Of a stretch of DNA of 64,000 bases, positions 41,925 through 50,699 are shown piece by piece (within the stretch, counting starts at the first letter, position 1; each line of letters begins with the position of its first letter). Where the stretch lies: assembly GCA_000824785.1 (NCBI GenBank), contig CCNB01000002.1, forward strand, positions 59,384 through 123,383, given 5' to 3'. Source of the DNA: Mesorhizobium plurifarium. GTDB lineage: Bacteria; Pseudomonadota; Alphaproteobacteria; Rhizobiales; Rhizobiaceae. The notes under the pieces were generated by a model. The model worked only from the letters and a program-made list of their open reading frames with translations. It was not told the origin of the DNA and made no database searches. Position numbers and translations under genes: made by a program.

Positions 41925-42952
41925 GCGCGACAGTCCTCCACACCGAAGTCGGCGTGTCCGACGAAAAGCAAGCCGCCGCCAAGAGCGCCGGCCGTCGCTT
42001 TGGCGCGCTCGTCGTGCGGCTTGGCGCCATCGCCGCCTTTGCCGCGATCATGGCCTATTTCGTCATCTTCGCGCCGGGCTTCACCTCGACCTTCAACCTG
42101 ATCAACGTCGTCGAGCAGTCGGCGATCCTGGGCGTGCTCGCCTATGGCATGACGGCCGTCATCATCGGCGGCGGCTCCGACGTCACCGAAGGCGGCATCG
42201 ACCTTTCGATCGCCGCCAATATGGGGCTTTGCGCCGCCGTCTACGCCACGTTGCTGTCGATGGGCTATGGCGATTTCCTCTCGGTGATGGCGGCGATTGC
42301 CGTCGGCATGGCGGTCGGCGCGCTGAACGCGCTTGCCGTGGTCGGCCTCGGTATCCTGCCGCTCTTGGCAACGCTTGCCGTGCTCAACGTCGCGGCCGGC
42401 ATGGAACTCACGCTCACCCAGAACACGGTCGTCGGCGCATCCTCCCCGCTGCTCGGCGTGCTGGTTTCGGGCAGCTTCTTCGGCATCTCCGCGCTTGCCT
42501 GGGCGCTGATCGTCTTCTCCGCTGTTATGATCGTGGTCGTCCACGGCACGTCGTTCGGGCTCAGGCTCTACGCGGTCGGCGGCCATCCCGAGGCGGCGCG
42601 CGCGGCGGGCATCAGCGTGCCCTTCTACGTCTCCTTCACCTATGTGCTGAGCGGCTTCTGCGCTGCGGTGGCGAGCATCCTCACCGTCTCGCGCCTGTCG
42701 GCCAGCACGCCCGGCTCCGGCGAGCTGCTCCTGTCGGTGCTGGCGGCGGCGCTGCTCGGCACCGTCTTCTCCCGCCGCTTCGTGCCGACCATGGGCGGCA
42801 CGCTGCTCAGCGTGCTGTTCATCGGCCTTCTGGCCAACGGCTTCCAGCTGCTCAACGTCTCCAGCTACTGGGTCAACGGCGTGCAGGGCGCGCTGATCCT
42901 GCTGGTGGTGGCCATCACATCCTTTGCCCGTGGTTCGGAGGGTTCGCGATGA
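41921..42952 (+). CDS. Sugar ABC transporter permease
   Basis: A 343-residue membrane protein of the RbsC/AraH family with eight to ten hydrophobic segments and the family motif GGGSDVTEGGIDLSIAANMG in the first half. The start overlaps the ATPase stop (ATGA). It pairs with a second, different permease, implying a heterodimeric channel. Confidence 0.92.
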   Translation: MSATVLHTEVGVSDEKQAAAKSAGRRFGALVVRLGAIAAFAAIMAYFVIFAPGFTSTFNLINVVEQSAILGVLAYGMTAVIIGGGSDVTEGGIDLSIAANMGLCAAVYATLLSMGYGDFLSVMAAIAVGMAVGALNALAVVGLGILPLLATLAVLNVAAGMELTLTQNTVVGASSPLLGVLVSGSFFGISALAWALIVFSAVMIVVVHGTSFGLRLYAVGGHPEAARAAGISVPFYVSFTYVLSGFCAAVASILTVSRLSASTPGSGELLLSVLAAALLGTVFSRRFVPTMGGTLLSVLFIGLLANGFQLLNVSSYWVNGVQGALILLVVAITSFARGSEGSR

Positions 42953-43935
42953 GCGTCTCGGCCAACGACAACGCATCCAAGGCGAGTATGCGCGGCTTCC
43001 TCGCCAAATACAGCGTGCTCATCGCCTTCGCGGCCATCGTCATCTTCTTTTCGGTGGCGAGCCCGACTTTTCTCACGCCGGCCAACCTCTTCAACGTGCT
43101 GGTCAACAACGTCGTCATGCTGGCGATCGTGGCGCTGGGCCTTACCATCGTCATCTCGTCGGGCGGCATCGATCTCTCGGTCGGCGTCTCGGTCGACATG
43201 GCAAGCATGATCTTCGTCATGCTTCTGGCTGCCGGCTACAGCGGCGTGGTCGGCGTCGCCGGCGGGCTCGGCGCTGCTTTGATCGTCGGCATCCTCAACG
43301 CGATCCTCATCACCAGGCTCAACATCAGCCCCTTCCTGGCGACGCTCGGCGTGCTCTTCATCGGCCAGAGCACGCAGCAGCTCGCCACCAGCGGCGGCCA
43401 GCCGATCTATCTCACCAGCGGCTATGCCGCCGACCAGTTCAATGCCATCGCCCGCACCGCTCTGTTCGGGATACCGACGCCGGTCATCGTGCTGATCGTG
43501 CTGGCCGTCGTGGTCCATCTCCTGCTGCATCGTTCGGTGTTCGGCCGCTATGTGCAGGCGATGGGCGCGCAGCCGGGCGTGGCCTGGTATTCCGGCATCC
43601 GCGTGCCGCGCGAATTGTCGATGGTGCATGTGCTGTGCGCGCTGCTCGCCGGCGTCACCGGCATCCTGTTGTCGGCAACGGTGAAATCCTACGTGCCGCT
43701 CTCCGGCAACGCGTTCCTGCTTGACGCGATCGGCGCCACCTTCATCGGCACGACGCTGAGCCGCGAGCGCAAGCCCTCGGTCATCGGCACGCTGCTCGGC
43801 GTGCTGCTGCTCGCCATCGTCAAGAACGGGCTGCTGCTCGTCGGCTGGAATTTCTACTGGCAGCAGGTCGGTATCGGCGTGCTCGTCTTCCTGGTGCTGG
43901 CCGCAAGCTTCGGCCTGCGCCGCGCCGCCCATTGA
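42949..43935 (+). CDS. Sugar ABC transporter permease
   Basis: A 328-residue RbsC-type permease with the motif VISSGGIDLSVGVSVDMASM and about nine hydrophobic segments. Its start overlaps the stop of the first permease (ATGA). Two distinct permeases in a row are seen in rhizobial importers for rarer sugars or polyols. Confidence 0.92.
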   Translation: MSVSANDNASKASMRGFLAKYSVLIAFAAIVIFFSVASPTFLTPANLFNVLVNNVVMLAIVALGLTIVISSGGIDLSVGVSVDMASMIFVMLLAAGYSGVVGVAGGLGAALIVGILNAILITRLNISPFLATLGVLFIGQSTQQLATSGGQPIYLTSGYAADQFNAIARTALFGIPTPVIVLIVLAVVVHLLLHRSVFGRYVQAMGAQPGVAWYSGIRVPRELSMVHVLCALLAGVTGILLSATVKSYVPLSGNAFLLDAIGATFIGTTLSRERKPSVIGTLLGVLLLAIVKNGLLLVGWNFYWQQVGIGVLVFLVLAASFGLRRAAH

Positions 43936-43956
43936 GTTCGAAAGGTCAAGTCAGCC

Positions 43957-44922
43957 ATGCCACAATTCGACGTCAGCTCGATCGGCTTCTATGTCCTCGA
44001 CATCCTGGGACGGCCGGTTTCGCGCATCCCCGAAGGCGGCCGCGCCGACTATATCGAGGAGATCCGCATGACCGTCGCCGGCACGGCCGGCGCGACCGGC
44101 ATGGATTGCGCCATCCTCGGCCTGAAGACGCGAGCTGTCACCACGCTCGGCACCGACGACATGGGTGACTGGTTCCTCGCCAAGCTGAAGAAATACGGCC
44201 TGGAGACGAGCCTCGTGCGCCGCGACGGCAGCGTCCAGACCTCGTCCACCATCCTGCCGGTGCGGCCGAACGGCGAGCGTCCCGCGCTGCATGTGCCGGG
44301 CACAGCCGCCTTGTTCGAGGTCGCCGATGCCGATCTCGATGCCGCGCTCGACGCGACCGTGGTCCATGTCGGCGGCACCGGCCTGTTGAAGCGCTTTGAC
44401 GGCGAGCCGACGGTCAGACTGCTGAAGCGCGCCAAGGCGCTTGGCCGTATCACCACCTTCGACCTCATCCAGGCGACGCCGGAGACCTGGAAGCTGGTCG
44501 AACCATGCCTTCCCTATATCGACTATTTCGTGCCCAGCATCGACGAGGCCGGCGAGATGGCGCACGACCGCGATCCGGCCCGCGTCGCCGCCTTCTTCAA
44601 GGCGAGGGGCGTGAGGAACTGCATCCTCACCCTCGGCGCCGGCGGCGTCTATGTCTCGCCCGAGCATGGCGAGGATTTCCATCTGCCGGCCTTCGAGGTC
44701 GAGGTCTTCGACACCACGGGCTGCGGCGATTCCTTCACGGCCGGCATCATCGTCGGCATCGTCAAGGGCTGGGACCTGAAACAGTCCGCGCGCTTTGCCA
44801 GCGCGGTCGCCGCCAAGGTGGCGATGGGGCTGGGCTCCGACGGCAAACTCATTTCATTCGACGACACGGTCGCGGCGATGAACTCGCTTCCGATCAAGAC
44901 ATCAAAGGTGGAAGCAGCATGA
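43957..44922 (+). CDS. PfkB-family carbohydrate kinase
   Basis: A 321-residue ribokinase-fold kinase. The N-terminal substrate loop is AGTAGATGMDCAILG, and the ATP/anion-hole motif with the catalytic base is DTTGCGDSFTAG near residue 250. It probably phosphorylates the ketose made by one of the SDRs before aldol cleavage. It overlaps the second SDR gene by four bases. Confidence 0.92.
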   Translation: MPQFDVSSIGFYVLDILGRPVSRIPEGGRADYIEEIRMTVAGTAGATGMDCAILGLKTRAVTTLGTDDMGDWFLAKLKKYGLETSLVRRDGSVQTSSTILPVRPNGERPALHVPGTAALFEVADADLDAALDATVVHVGGTGLLKRFDGEPTVRLLKRAKALGRITTFDLIQATPETWKLVEPCLPYIDYFVPSIDEAGEMAHDRDPARVAAFFKARGVRNCILTLGAGGVYVSPEHGEDFHLPAFEVEVFDTTGCGDSFTAGIIVGIVKGWDLKQSARFASAVAAKVAMGLGSDGKLISFDDTVAAMNSLPIKTSKVEAA

Positions 44923-45686
44923 CCATTCTCCCTGAGGCCAAGGGCAAGACGGCTCTCGTCACCGGCGCCAGCCGCGGCATCGGCAGGGCGCTTGCCAAGG
45001 GGCTCGCCGAAGCGGGCTTCGACGTCGCCATCACCGATCTGCCGTCACAGGCGGCGGAGCTTGACGTGACCAAAAGCGAGATCGAGGCGGCCGGCCGCAA
45101 GGCCTATGTCTACACGATGGATGTCAGCAAGAAGAAGGACATCGAAGCGACCGCGCGGGCGTTGCTTGAAGCGGCGGGCAGCATCGATGTGCTGGTCAAC
45201 AATGCCGGCATCCTGAAGCCCAGCCTGCTGCAGGATCTGGACGAGGCCAATTGGGACGCGCATTTCGACGTCAACGCCAAGGGCGTGTTGATGATGTGCC
45301 AGGCGGTGCTGCCGCATATGCGCGCCAGGAAATCGGGCAGGGTGATCAACATCGCCTCGATCGCCGGCCGGCAGGGCGTGCCGACGCAGGGCCACTACGC
45401 CGCGACCAAGGCGGTGGTGATCACGCTGACGCGTGTCCTGGCGCAGGAGGTCGGCATGGACGGCGTCACCGTCAACGCGATCTGCCCAGGCATCATCCTG
45501 ACCGAGATGGGCAAGAACAATCTGGGCAGCGAAGCCGCGATCCGCCATTGGGAGGATGTCGCGGCGCTGAAGCGCCTCGGCGCGCCCGAGGACATCATCG
45601 GCCCGGTGTTGTTCTTCGCCTCGGATCTCTCGGCCTTCGTCACCGGTCAAGCGCTCAACGTCGACGGCGGTATCTACTACCACTGA
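44919..45686 (+). CDS. SDR-family dehydrogenase, second of the sugar operon
   Basis: A 255-residue classical SDR with TGASRGIG near residues 15-22, NNAG in VLVNNAGILKP, the catalytic Ser in INIASIAG and YAATKAV, and a C-terminal VDGGIYYH. It is the last gene of the operon and would catalyse a second oxidation or reduction, for example of a sugar acid, lactaldehyde or an alternative substrate. It ends 19 bases before the convergent ammonia-lyase-like gene. Confidence 0.9.
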   Translation: MTILPEAKGKTALVTGASRGIGRALAKGLAEAGFDVAITDLPSQAAELDVTKSEIEAAGRKAYVYTMDVSKKKDIEATARALLEAAGSIDVLVNNAGILKPSLLQDLDEANWDAHFDVNAKGVLMMCQAVLPHMRARKSGRVINIASIAGRQGVPTQGHYAATKAVVITLTRVLAQEVGMDGVTVNAICPGIILTEMGKNNLGSEAAIRHWEDVAALKRLGAPEDIIGPVLFFASDLSAFVTGQALNVDGGIYYH

Positions 45687-45705
45687 GGCTTGCGGCGGGC
45701 CTGCG

Positions 45706-47202
45706 CTACAGCCGCGGCCCCGCGACCATCCTGGCGACGCGCGCCATGTCGGCGCTCATTTCGCGATCGTCGTCGAGCGGGGCGACGAGCGCCCGCACGG
45801 CCTCATAGCTGCGCCGCGGGCCGTCGCCCATCGAGTCCAGCACGCCGCGCAACTCGACGCCGGTCGCGGCGAAGATCAGTTCCATCGCCACCAGGTAGCG
45901 CAGGCGTTCGATGATCGCGGCGGTCTTGGCCACGACGCGCGGCGCCATCGACGACTGGTCCTCGACGCCGTCCGAGATGGCGAGAGGGCTGAGCGACATC
46001 GGATTGGCGAGGTGCCGGATCTCGGCTTCGAGCGCGGCGACCGGCTTCTGCAGTTCCGCATAGCCCTGGCGGCTGCCGCCCCTGGCCGACAGGAAGCGCG
46101 GCAGCTCCGCCACCGTCGGCGACATCAGCTTCATCGAGCGGTTGGCGGTGCCGACCGCGCAATGCGCCAGCGCCTGGCCGAGGCTTTCCCAGGTCAGCGT
46201 GAAGGCGGTCAGGTCGAAATTACCGTTGGAGACGACCCGTTCGGCCTCGGGCAGAATGACCGGATTGTCGCCGGAATGGCCGAGCTCGATCTCGGTTGCC
46301 AGCTTGGCCTGCTCATAGGCATGGAGCAGCCCGCCCCACACTTGCGGCACGCAGCGGAAGCTGAGCGGATCCTGGAGCCGCCGCGCGGCGTTGTCTTGCC
46401 ACAGCCCGCTTCCGGAAAGCTCTGCCCGCAGCCGCGCGCCGATCTCGCGCTGGCCGAAGGCAGGCCGCGCCGCCAGCGCAGCCTCGTCGATCGCCTTGAG
46501 CGACGCGCGGAATGCCTCGTAATTCAACGCCACCGCCGCCAGCGACCACTCGATCAGGCATGCGACCTCCTCGAGGGCAAGGCACGCCGTTCCGGTCGAC
46601 AGGCTGTTGGCGACGATGACGGCGTGGCCGTCCTTCTCGCGCAGGTCGAGCGGTTCGAGCCTGGCAAGCTTCAACGCCTCGGCCGATGGCATGATCCGGC
46701 CCTGATATTCGCTTTCGCCGTCGCCGCGCAGCGCCCGCGCCAGATGGCCGAGCGGCGCAAGGTCGGCGGCGCCCACCGATCCCCAGCTCGGAATGACCGG
46801 ATGGACGCCGGCGTTGAGCGCGGCGAGCAGGCCGAGCACCACGCCTTCCGAGGTGCCGGTGCCGCCCGCGGCCATGCCGCAGATGCGCGCGACCATCAGC
46901 GCCCGCACCGCCTCGGTCGGCAGCGACGGCCCGGCGCCCATCGAGTGGCTGAGCGGCACGCTGTGCTGGAAGGCGATCAGGTCGGCCTCGGCAAGCGGCG
47001 TGTCGACGCAGGCGCCGAGCCCGGTGGTGACGCCATAGAGCGGCTTGCCGAGCTGAGTGAGATGCTCGATCAGGGCGCGGCTGGCGCGGATGCGGCGCAT
47101 GGCTTCCTCGCCGAGCACGAGCCGGGCATTGCGCCGCGCGATCTCGGCGACATCGCCCGTACTGAGCGGCTTGGCGTCGAGGACGATCACTCTGGCTGTC
47201 AT
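45706..47202 (-). CDS. Aromatic ammonia-lyase/HAL-family homologue without MIO triad
   Basis: A 498-residue protein of the histidine/phenylalanine ammonia-lyase fold: YGVTTGLG near the N-terminus, QDPLSFRCVPQVWG, HSGDNPVI, SNGNFDL and VEDQSSMAP near the C-terminus. The cofactor-forming sequence differs: canonical HAL has GSVGASGDLAPL, whose Ala-Ser-Gly cyclises to MIO, but here it is GSVGAADLAPL, one residue shorter and without Ser. Without MIO it cannot be a standard deaminase. The HAL NGTQ element is also replaced. The start at 47202 (MTARVIVLDAKPL) has TGAGGAA upstream; an in-frame GTG at 47259 is less likely. Function unknown. Confidence 0.85.
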   Translation of the reverse strand: MTARVIVLDAKPLSTGDVAEIARRNARLVLGEEAMRRIRASRALIEHLTQLGKPLYGVTTGLGACVDTPLAEADLIAFQHSVPLSHSMGAGPSLPTEAVRALMVARICGMAAGGTGTSEGVVLGLLAALNAGVHPVIPSWGSVGAADLAPLGHLARALRGDGESEYQGRIMPSAEALKLARLEPLDLREKDGHAVIVANSLSTGTACLALEEVACLIEWSLAAVALNYEAFRASLKAIDEAALAARPAFGQREIGARLRAELSGSGLWQDNAARRLQDPLSFRCVPQVWGGLLHAYEQAKLATEIELGHSGDNPVILPEAERVVSNGNFDLTAFTLTWESLGQALAHCAVGTANRSMKLMSPTVAELPRFLSARGGSRQGYAELQKPVAALEAEIRHLANPMSLSPLAISDGVEDQSSMAPRVVAKTAAIIERLRYLVAMELIFAATGVELRGVLDSMGDGPRRSYEAVRALVAPLDDDREMSADMARVARMVAGPRL

Positions 47203-47354
47203 CGGGCAATTCCTCAGGCCTCCGGACTGGTGGCCGAACGAATGCAGGATATCCGGCATCGGAGCCGGCCATTGTCGAAAATCCGCCGTCGCGGTTGCCG
47301 TTATTTTTCCGCGGTCCGGATAAGCGGCACGGCGGCGAAAATTTCCGGCGGCGA

Positions 47355-47382
47355 TGTCACATCAGGCCAAGCCTCGCTCGTC
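47355..47382 (+). promoter_or_regulatory. ECF41-type promoter
   Basis: TGTCACA at 47355-47361 and CGTC at 47379-47382, separated by 17 bases, match the known ECF41 promoter pattern (TGTCACA and CGTC about 16 bases apart). It stands 32 bases before the carboxymuconolactone-decarboxylase-like gene, whose operon encodes the ECF41 factor. This indicates autoregulation. Confidence 0.8.
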
Positions 47383-47414
47383 TTGAGGTCGGAAGCAACG
47401 AAAGGAACCGACCC

Positions 47415-47915
47415 ATGACTGTCAGACTTGACCCCCTTGCCGCCGCCCCTTCGCTGATGAAGGAGTGGCAGCGCGCTTCGCTCGCCATTTCCGGCAGCCT
47501 CGATCCGGCGCTGGCCGAGCTCATCGAGATCCGTTCCTCGCAGATCAATGGCTGCGCCAATTGCATCAATATGCATTCGACCTATGCCCGCGAGCGCGGC
47601 GAGACCGAGCAGCGCATCTATCTGTTGTCGGCCTGGCGCGAGGCGCCGTGCTATACCGATCGCGAGCGCGCCGCGCTCGGCTGGACCGAAGCGCTGACCA
47701 GAATCTCAGAAGGCCATACGCATGAAGCGGCCTATGAAGCGCTGAAGCCGCATTTCTCCGAGGAGGAGCGCGTGAAGCTCACATTGATGATCAACATAAT
47801 CAATGGCTGGAATCGCATCGCGGTCGGCTTCGGCGGCTTTGTCGATCCGGCCGCCATCAAGGCTGCCAACAAGGCGGCTGCCGCCCAGGCTGCCAACAAG
47901 GCGGCCGCGGCTTGA
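47415..47915 (+). CDS. Carboxymuconolactone-decarboxylase-family protein (ECF41 partner)
   Basis: A 166-residue AhpD-like helical protein with the redox motif in NGCANCINMHSTYA (CxxC, then His). Members of this family are the usual genomic partners and targets of ECF41 sigma factors. The C-terminus carries a short Ala/Lys repeat (AANKAAA twice). AAAGGAA precedes the ATG at 47415, and its stop overlaps the TTG start of the sigma gene, so the two are co-translated. A role in oxidative or electrophile defence is inferred. Confidence 0.9.
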   Translation: MTVRLDPLAAAPSLMKEWQRASLAISGSLDPALAELIEIRSSQINGCANCINMHSTYARERGETEQRIYLLSAWREAPCYTDRERAALGWTEALTRISEGHTHEAAYEALKPHFSEEERVKLTLMINIINGWNRIAVGFGGFVDPAAIKAANKAAAAQAANKAAAA

Positions 47916-48772
47916 CGACGGAGCCGGCATTGACGGGCGCGGCGGCGGAGTTCGAGCCGCTGCGCCCGAAGCTGATGCGGGTCGCCTACCGCATGCTGGG
48001 CTCGGTCGCCGATGCCGAGGACGTGGTGCAGGAGGCCTTCATTCGCTGGATGCGGACCGAGCGTGCCGAGGTGCGCCAGCCCGAGGCGTTCCTGCGCCGC
48101 ACGGTAACTAGGCTTTGCCTCGACCAGCTCAAATCCGCGCGGCATCAGCGCGAGACCTATGTCGGCCCGTGGCTGCCTGAGCCGCTGGTGGAGGAAGACG
48201 AGGCGGAGGACGTCACCTTGCCGCTGATGCTGGCGCTGGAGCGCCTGTCACCGCTCGAGCGCGCAGCCTTCCTGCTGCATGACGTGTTCGGCCTGCAGTT
48301 CGAGGAGGTCGCGGCGGAGATCGAGCGCGATCCCGCCGCCTGCCGCCAGCTTGCGGCCAGAGCGCGTGAGCATGTCCGCGAGGCACGGCCGCGCTTCAAG
48401 GTCGAGAGAGAGCGCGGGCTGGAGATCGCCGAGGCCTTCTTCAACGCCTCGCGCAGCGGCGACATGAAAGCGCTCGGCGCGATGCTGAGCGCCGATGTCA
48501 CCGCCCACGCCGACGGCGGCGGCAAGCGTCCGGCGGCGACCGAGCCGGCGCTCGGCTTCGAGGCGGTCATGACGCAATACGCGACCGTGGCGGCCTGGCT
48601 GAAGGATAATCCGTCGACGCTTGTCCGCTACGGCTTCATCAACGGCCTGCCGGGCTTCGTCACGCTGGAGGTCGATGGCGAACTCCAGACCACGGCCCTC
48701 GATATCGAGGACGGCAACATCACGGCGATCTATGTCATGCGCAACCCCGACAAGCTGCGGCACCTGCATTAG
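47912..48772 (+). CDS. ECF41-family RNA polymerase sigma factor
   Basis: A 286-residue ECF sigma factor with sigma-2 (LRPKLMRVAYRMLGSVADAE), sigma-4 (LERLSPLERAAFLLHDVFGL) and a C-terminal SnoaL-like domain that regulates activity in place of an anti-sigma factor. Three ECF41 hallmarks are visible: WLPEP in the linker, DGGGK and NPDKL in the extension. It begins with TTG at 47912 overlapping the upstream stop; the next ATG would cut into sigma region 2. The ECF41 promoter upstream of the operon suggests autoactivation. Confidence 0.93.
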   Translation: MTTEPALTGAAAEFEPLRPKLMRVAYRMLGSVADAEDVVQEAFIRWMRTERAEVRQPEAFLRRTVTRLCLDQLKSARHQRETYVGPWLPEPLVEEDEAEDVTLPLMLALERLSPLERAAFLLHDVFGLQFEEVAAEIERDPAACRQLAARAREHVREARPRFKVERERGLEIAEAFFNASRSGDMKALGAMLSADVTAHADGGGKRPAATEPALGFEAVMTQYATVAAWLKDNPSTLVRYGFINGLPGFVTLEVDGELQTTALDIEDGNITAIYVMRNPDKLRHLH

Positions 48773-48857
48773 CTGGGATGAAAGCAGCTGCGGGAACTTT
48801 TGCTCCGCTGGCGATTTTGGATATGCTGCAAGTCCAAATTGCTGGAAGGTCGCTGCC

Positions 48858-49127
48858 ATGACGAAACATTTTGCAATCGCCGCGCTCATGCTTGCCGCGG
48901 CAGCCGCGATAGCGGGTCCCGCTGCCGCCGGCGAACATCGCTACCGCGTCGTCGAGCACGAGCGTTATGTTCCGGCCAGCGACGACATTATCGAGACGCT
49001 GTTCGGTGGTCCGCGCTACTACGACCAGCAGATGACCAACACGGCGGCGGGCGCCTGCGCGTATCACCGCGTCGGCCCGGACGCGAATGCGGTGAACGAC
49101 ATCAACGACCACTATTGCGGGAAGTAG
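48858..49127 (+). CDS. Small exported hypothetical protein
   Basis: An 89-residue protein with a clear N-terminal signal peptide (about residues 1-26, AAAAAIAGPAAAGEHR) and a mature part of about 63 residues with two Cys (GACAYH and HYCGK) that could form a disulphide. It has no recognised domain. It follows the sigma factor gene at an 85-base gap on the same strand, but its relation to ECF41 is unknown. Confidence 0.7.
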   Translation: MTKHFAIAALMLAAAAAIAGPAAAGEHRYRVVEHERYVPASDDIIETLFGGPRYYDQQMTNTAAGACAYHRVGPDANAVNDINDHYCGK

Positions 49128-49418
49128 GGTCCCCCGGCGGCGTGCCGCGCGGGCCATTTCGATAAGCCTCGACCCCATTTGCGTTTATGATCCCTGCGAA
49201 CTCATTGGAGTCGCTGGGGTGATTGTCGTTGGCCGGACCTAGCCTCCTTTGAATGTTGATCCTGTCATGGTTGGCGGGTCATCGCACACATTCGGCTCAA
49301 ATATTGTATACAATACCAAAGAAAGATGTTGACAATCTGTCGCAGTCGGTTTCCCTTACGCCATACGCGCAGCCTACGAGCAAAACACAAAGCGCGATAA
49401 CCAAGGGGAACTATCGAT
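49128..49418. other. Promoter region of the Liv-type operon
   Basis: About 290 bases without a gene. It holds the palindromic operator candidate at 49302-49315, 104 bases before the binding-protein start. A TTGACA at 49330-49335 is a possible -35 box but has no good partner. Confidence 0.45.
49302..49315. promoter_or_regulatory. GntR/FadR-type palindromic operator candidate
   Basis: Perfect 14-base palindrome TATTGTATACAATA upstream of the Liv-type operon. TTGTATACAA-like sites are known targets of FCD-type GntR regulators, and such a gene lies at the far end of the same cluster (55011). Confidence 0.65.
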
Positions 49419-50621
49419 ATGATCAACCGTCGCTCGACTTTGAAATCAATGGCGCTCGGCGCCGTCTCGACCCTGGCGCTTGCCGCTCTCGGCATTTCGT
49501 CCGCGCAGGCTGAAAACAAGGAACTGAAGATCGGCTTCGTCGGCGTCACCAGCGGCCCCGCCGCCGCCTGGGGCACGTCGAACGTGCGCTCGATGCAGAC
49601 CCGCGCCGCCTGGATCAACGAGACCGGCGGCGTCAAGATCGGCAACGACACCTACAACATCAACATCGTCACCTTCGACGACCAGAAGGACCCCAAGCGC
49701 GCCATCGCTGGCATGGAGAAGATGGCGCAGGAAGGCGTCCATTATGTCGTCGGCCCGAATGTCGATGACGGCGCCGCGGCGGTGCGCCCCGTCGCCGAAG
49801 CCAATGGCATCATTTATTTCCCCTACGCCTTCCCCAAGGCCCTCTATCAGAAGCCGGCCTCCAATGCCGTGCTCGGTATGATCGCCAACTACCAGTCCGG
49901 TCCGGCGATCTACAAATATCTCAAGGAAAACAAAGGCGTGAAGAAGATCGCCTTCGTCGCGGCCAATGAATCCGATCCGCTCAGCCAGCGCGACAGCGGC
50001 GTCGAGGCGGCGAAAGCGCTCGGCCTGGAGATCGTCGCCCAGAACGACACCTACCAGAACGACACCCGCGACTTCACGCCGGTGCTGACGCCGATCGTCG
50101 CGCTGAAGCCCGACCTGCTCGTGCTGTCGGGCGTAGCGCCGGCCAACGCGCCGCTGCTCATCCGCGCCGCCCGCGAGCTCGGTTATGAAGGCCTGATCTC
50201 GACGGAAACCGCGCAGGACGCCAAGGTCCTGGAAGAGGGCGCCGGCGAATACGCCAACGGCTTCATCTCCGTCGGCGGCGCCTCGACGCCGGAGATCGCC
50301 TCGGACGCCATGAAGGAATTCGTCGCCCGCTACACCAAGATGTTCGGCGAATACAACGACGAGTCCAACACCAAGGTCTATGCGCTCGAATACATCATCG
50401 AGACCTTGAAGGCCGATCCGGCGGCCATCAACGACGTGGCCGAATTCAAGAAGACCATGGACAGCTTCTCGGCGCCCAATCCCTTCCTCAAGGGCGACGC
50501 GAAGCTCAGCTATGTCGGCACGACGTCCTTCGGTCAGAAGCGCCAGCTTTCGGTGCCAATGGTGGTCAACGAATACAAGGACGGCGCTTTCCAGACCCTC
50601 TTCGTCGGCTCCGTCGACTAG
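49419..50621 (+). CDS. Branched-chain-amino-acid-type ABC transporter, substrate-binding protein
   Basis: A 400-residue periplasmic binding protein (LivJ/LivK/UrtA type) with a signal peptide of about 31 residues (LGISSAQAENK). The lobe motifs include KIGFVGVTSGPAAAWG, GVHYVVGPNVDDGAAAVRPV and IIYFPYAFPKA. Its ligand is unknown; the racemase at the end of the operon suggests an amino acid, hydantoin or related compound. It is followed by a nested hairpin and then livHMGF-type genes. Confidence 0.92.
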   Translation: MINRRSTLKSMALGAVSTLALAALGISSAQAENKELKIGFVGVTSGPAAAWGTSNVRSMQTRAAWINETGGVKIGNDTYNINIVTFDDQKDPKRAIAGMEKMAQEGVHYVVGPNVDDGAAAVRPVAEANGIIYFPYAFPKALYQKPASNAVLGMIANYQSGPAIYKYLKENKGVKKIAFVAANESDPLSQRDSGVEAAKALGLEIVAQNDTYQNDTRDFTPVLTPIVALKPDLLVLSGVAPANAPLLIRAARELGYEGLISTETAQDAKVLEEGAGEYANGFISVGGASTPEIASDAMKEFVARYTKMFGEYNDESNTKVYALEYIIETLKADPAAINDVAEFKKTMDSFSAPNPFLKGDAKLSYVGTTSFGQKRQLSVPMVVNEYKDGAFQTLFVGSVD

Positions 50622-50624
50622 CGT

Positions 50625-50696
50625 TACCTTCGAGCGTCACTTCCTCCAGCTTGCCGCGAGGTCCGATAGGCCGGACCTCGCGGAAGATCGAAGGTA
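50625..50696 (+). terminator. Nested hairpins after the binding-protein gene
   Basis: An outer inverted repeat TACCTTCGA (50625-50633) with TCGAAGGTA (50688-50696) encloses a 12-base perfect stem CCGCGAGGTCCG (50654-50665) with CGGACCTCGCGG (50672-50683) around a six-base loop. It occupies the whole spacer between the binding-protein and permease genes and would protect the upstream message or reduce readthrough. Confidence 0.7.
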
Positions 50697-50699
50697 TCC

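Noticed and set aside
48858..49127. Small exported protein considered as an anti-sigma factor or sigma partner
   Set aside because: ECF41 factors are regulated by their own C-terminal domain, and this protein has a cleavable signal peptide with no membrane anchor or sigma-binding domain.
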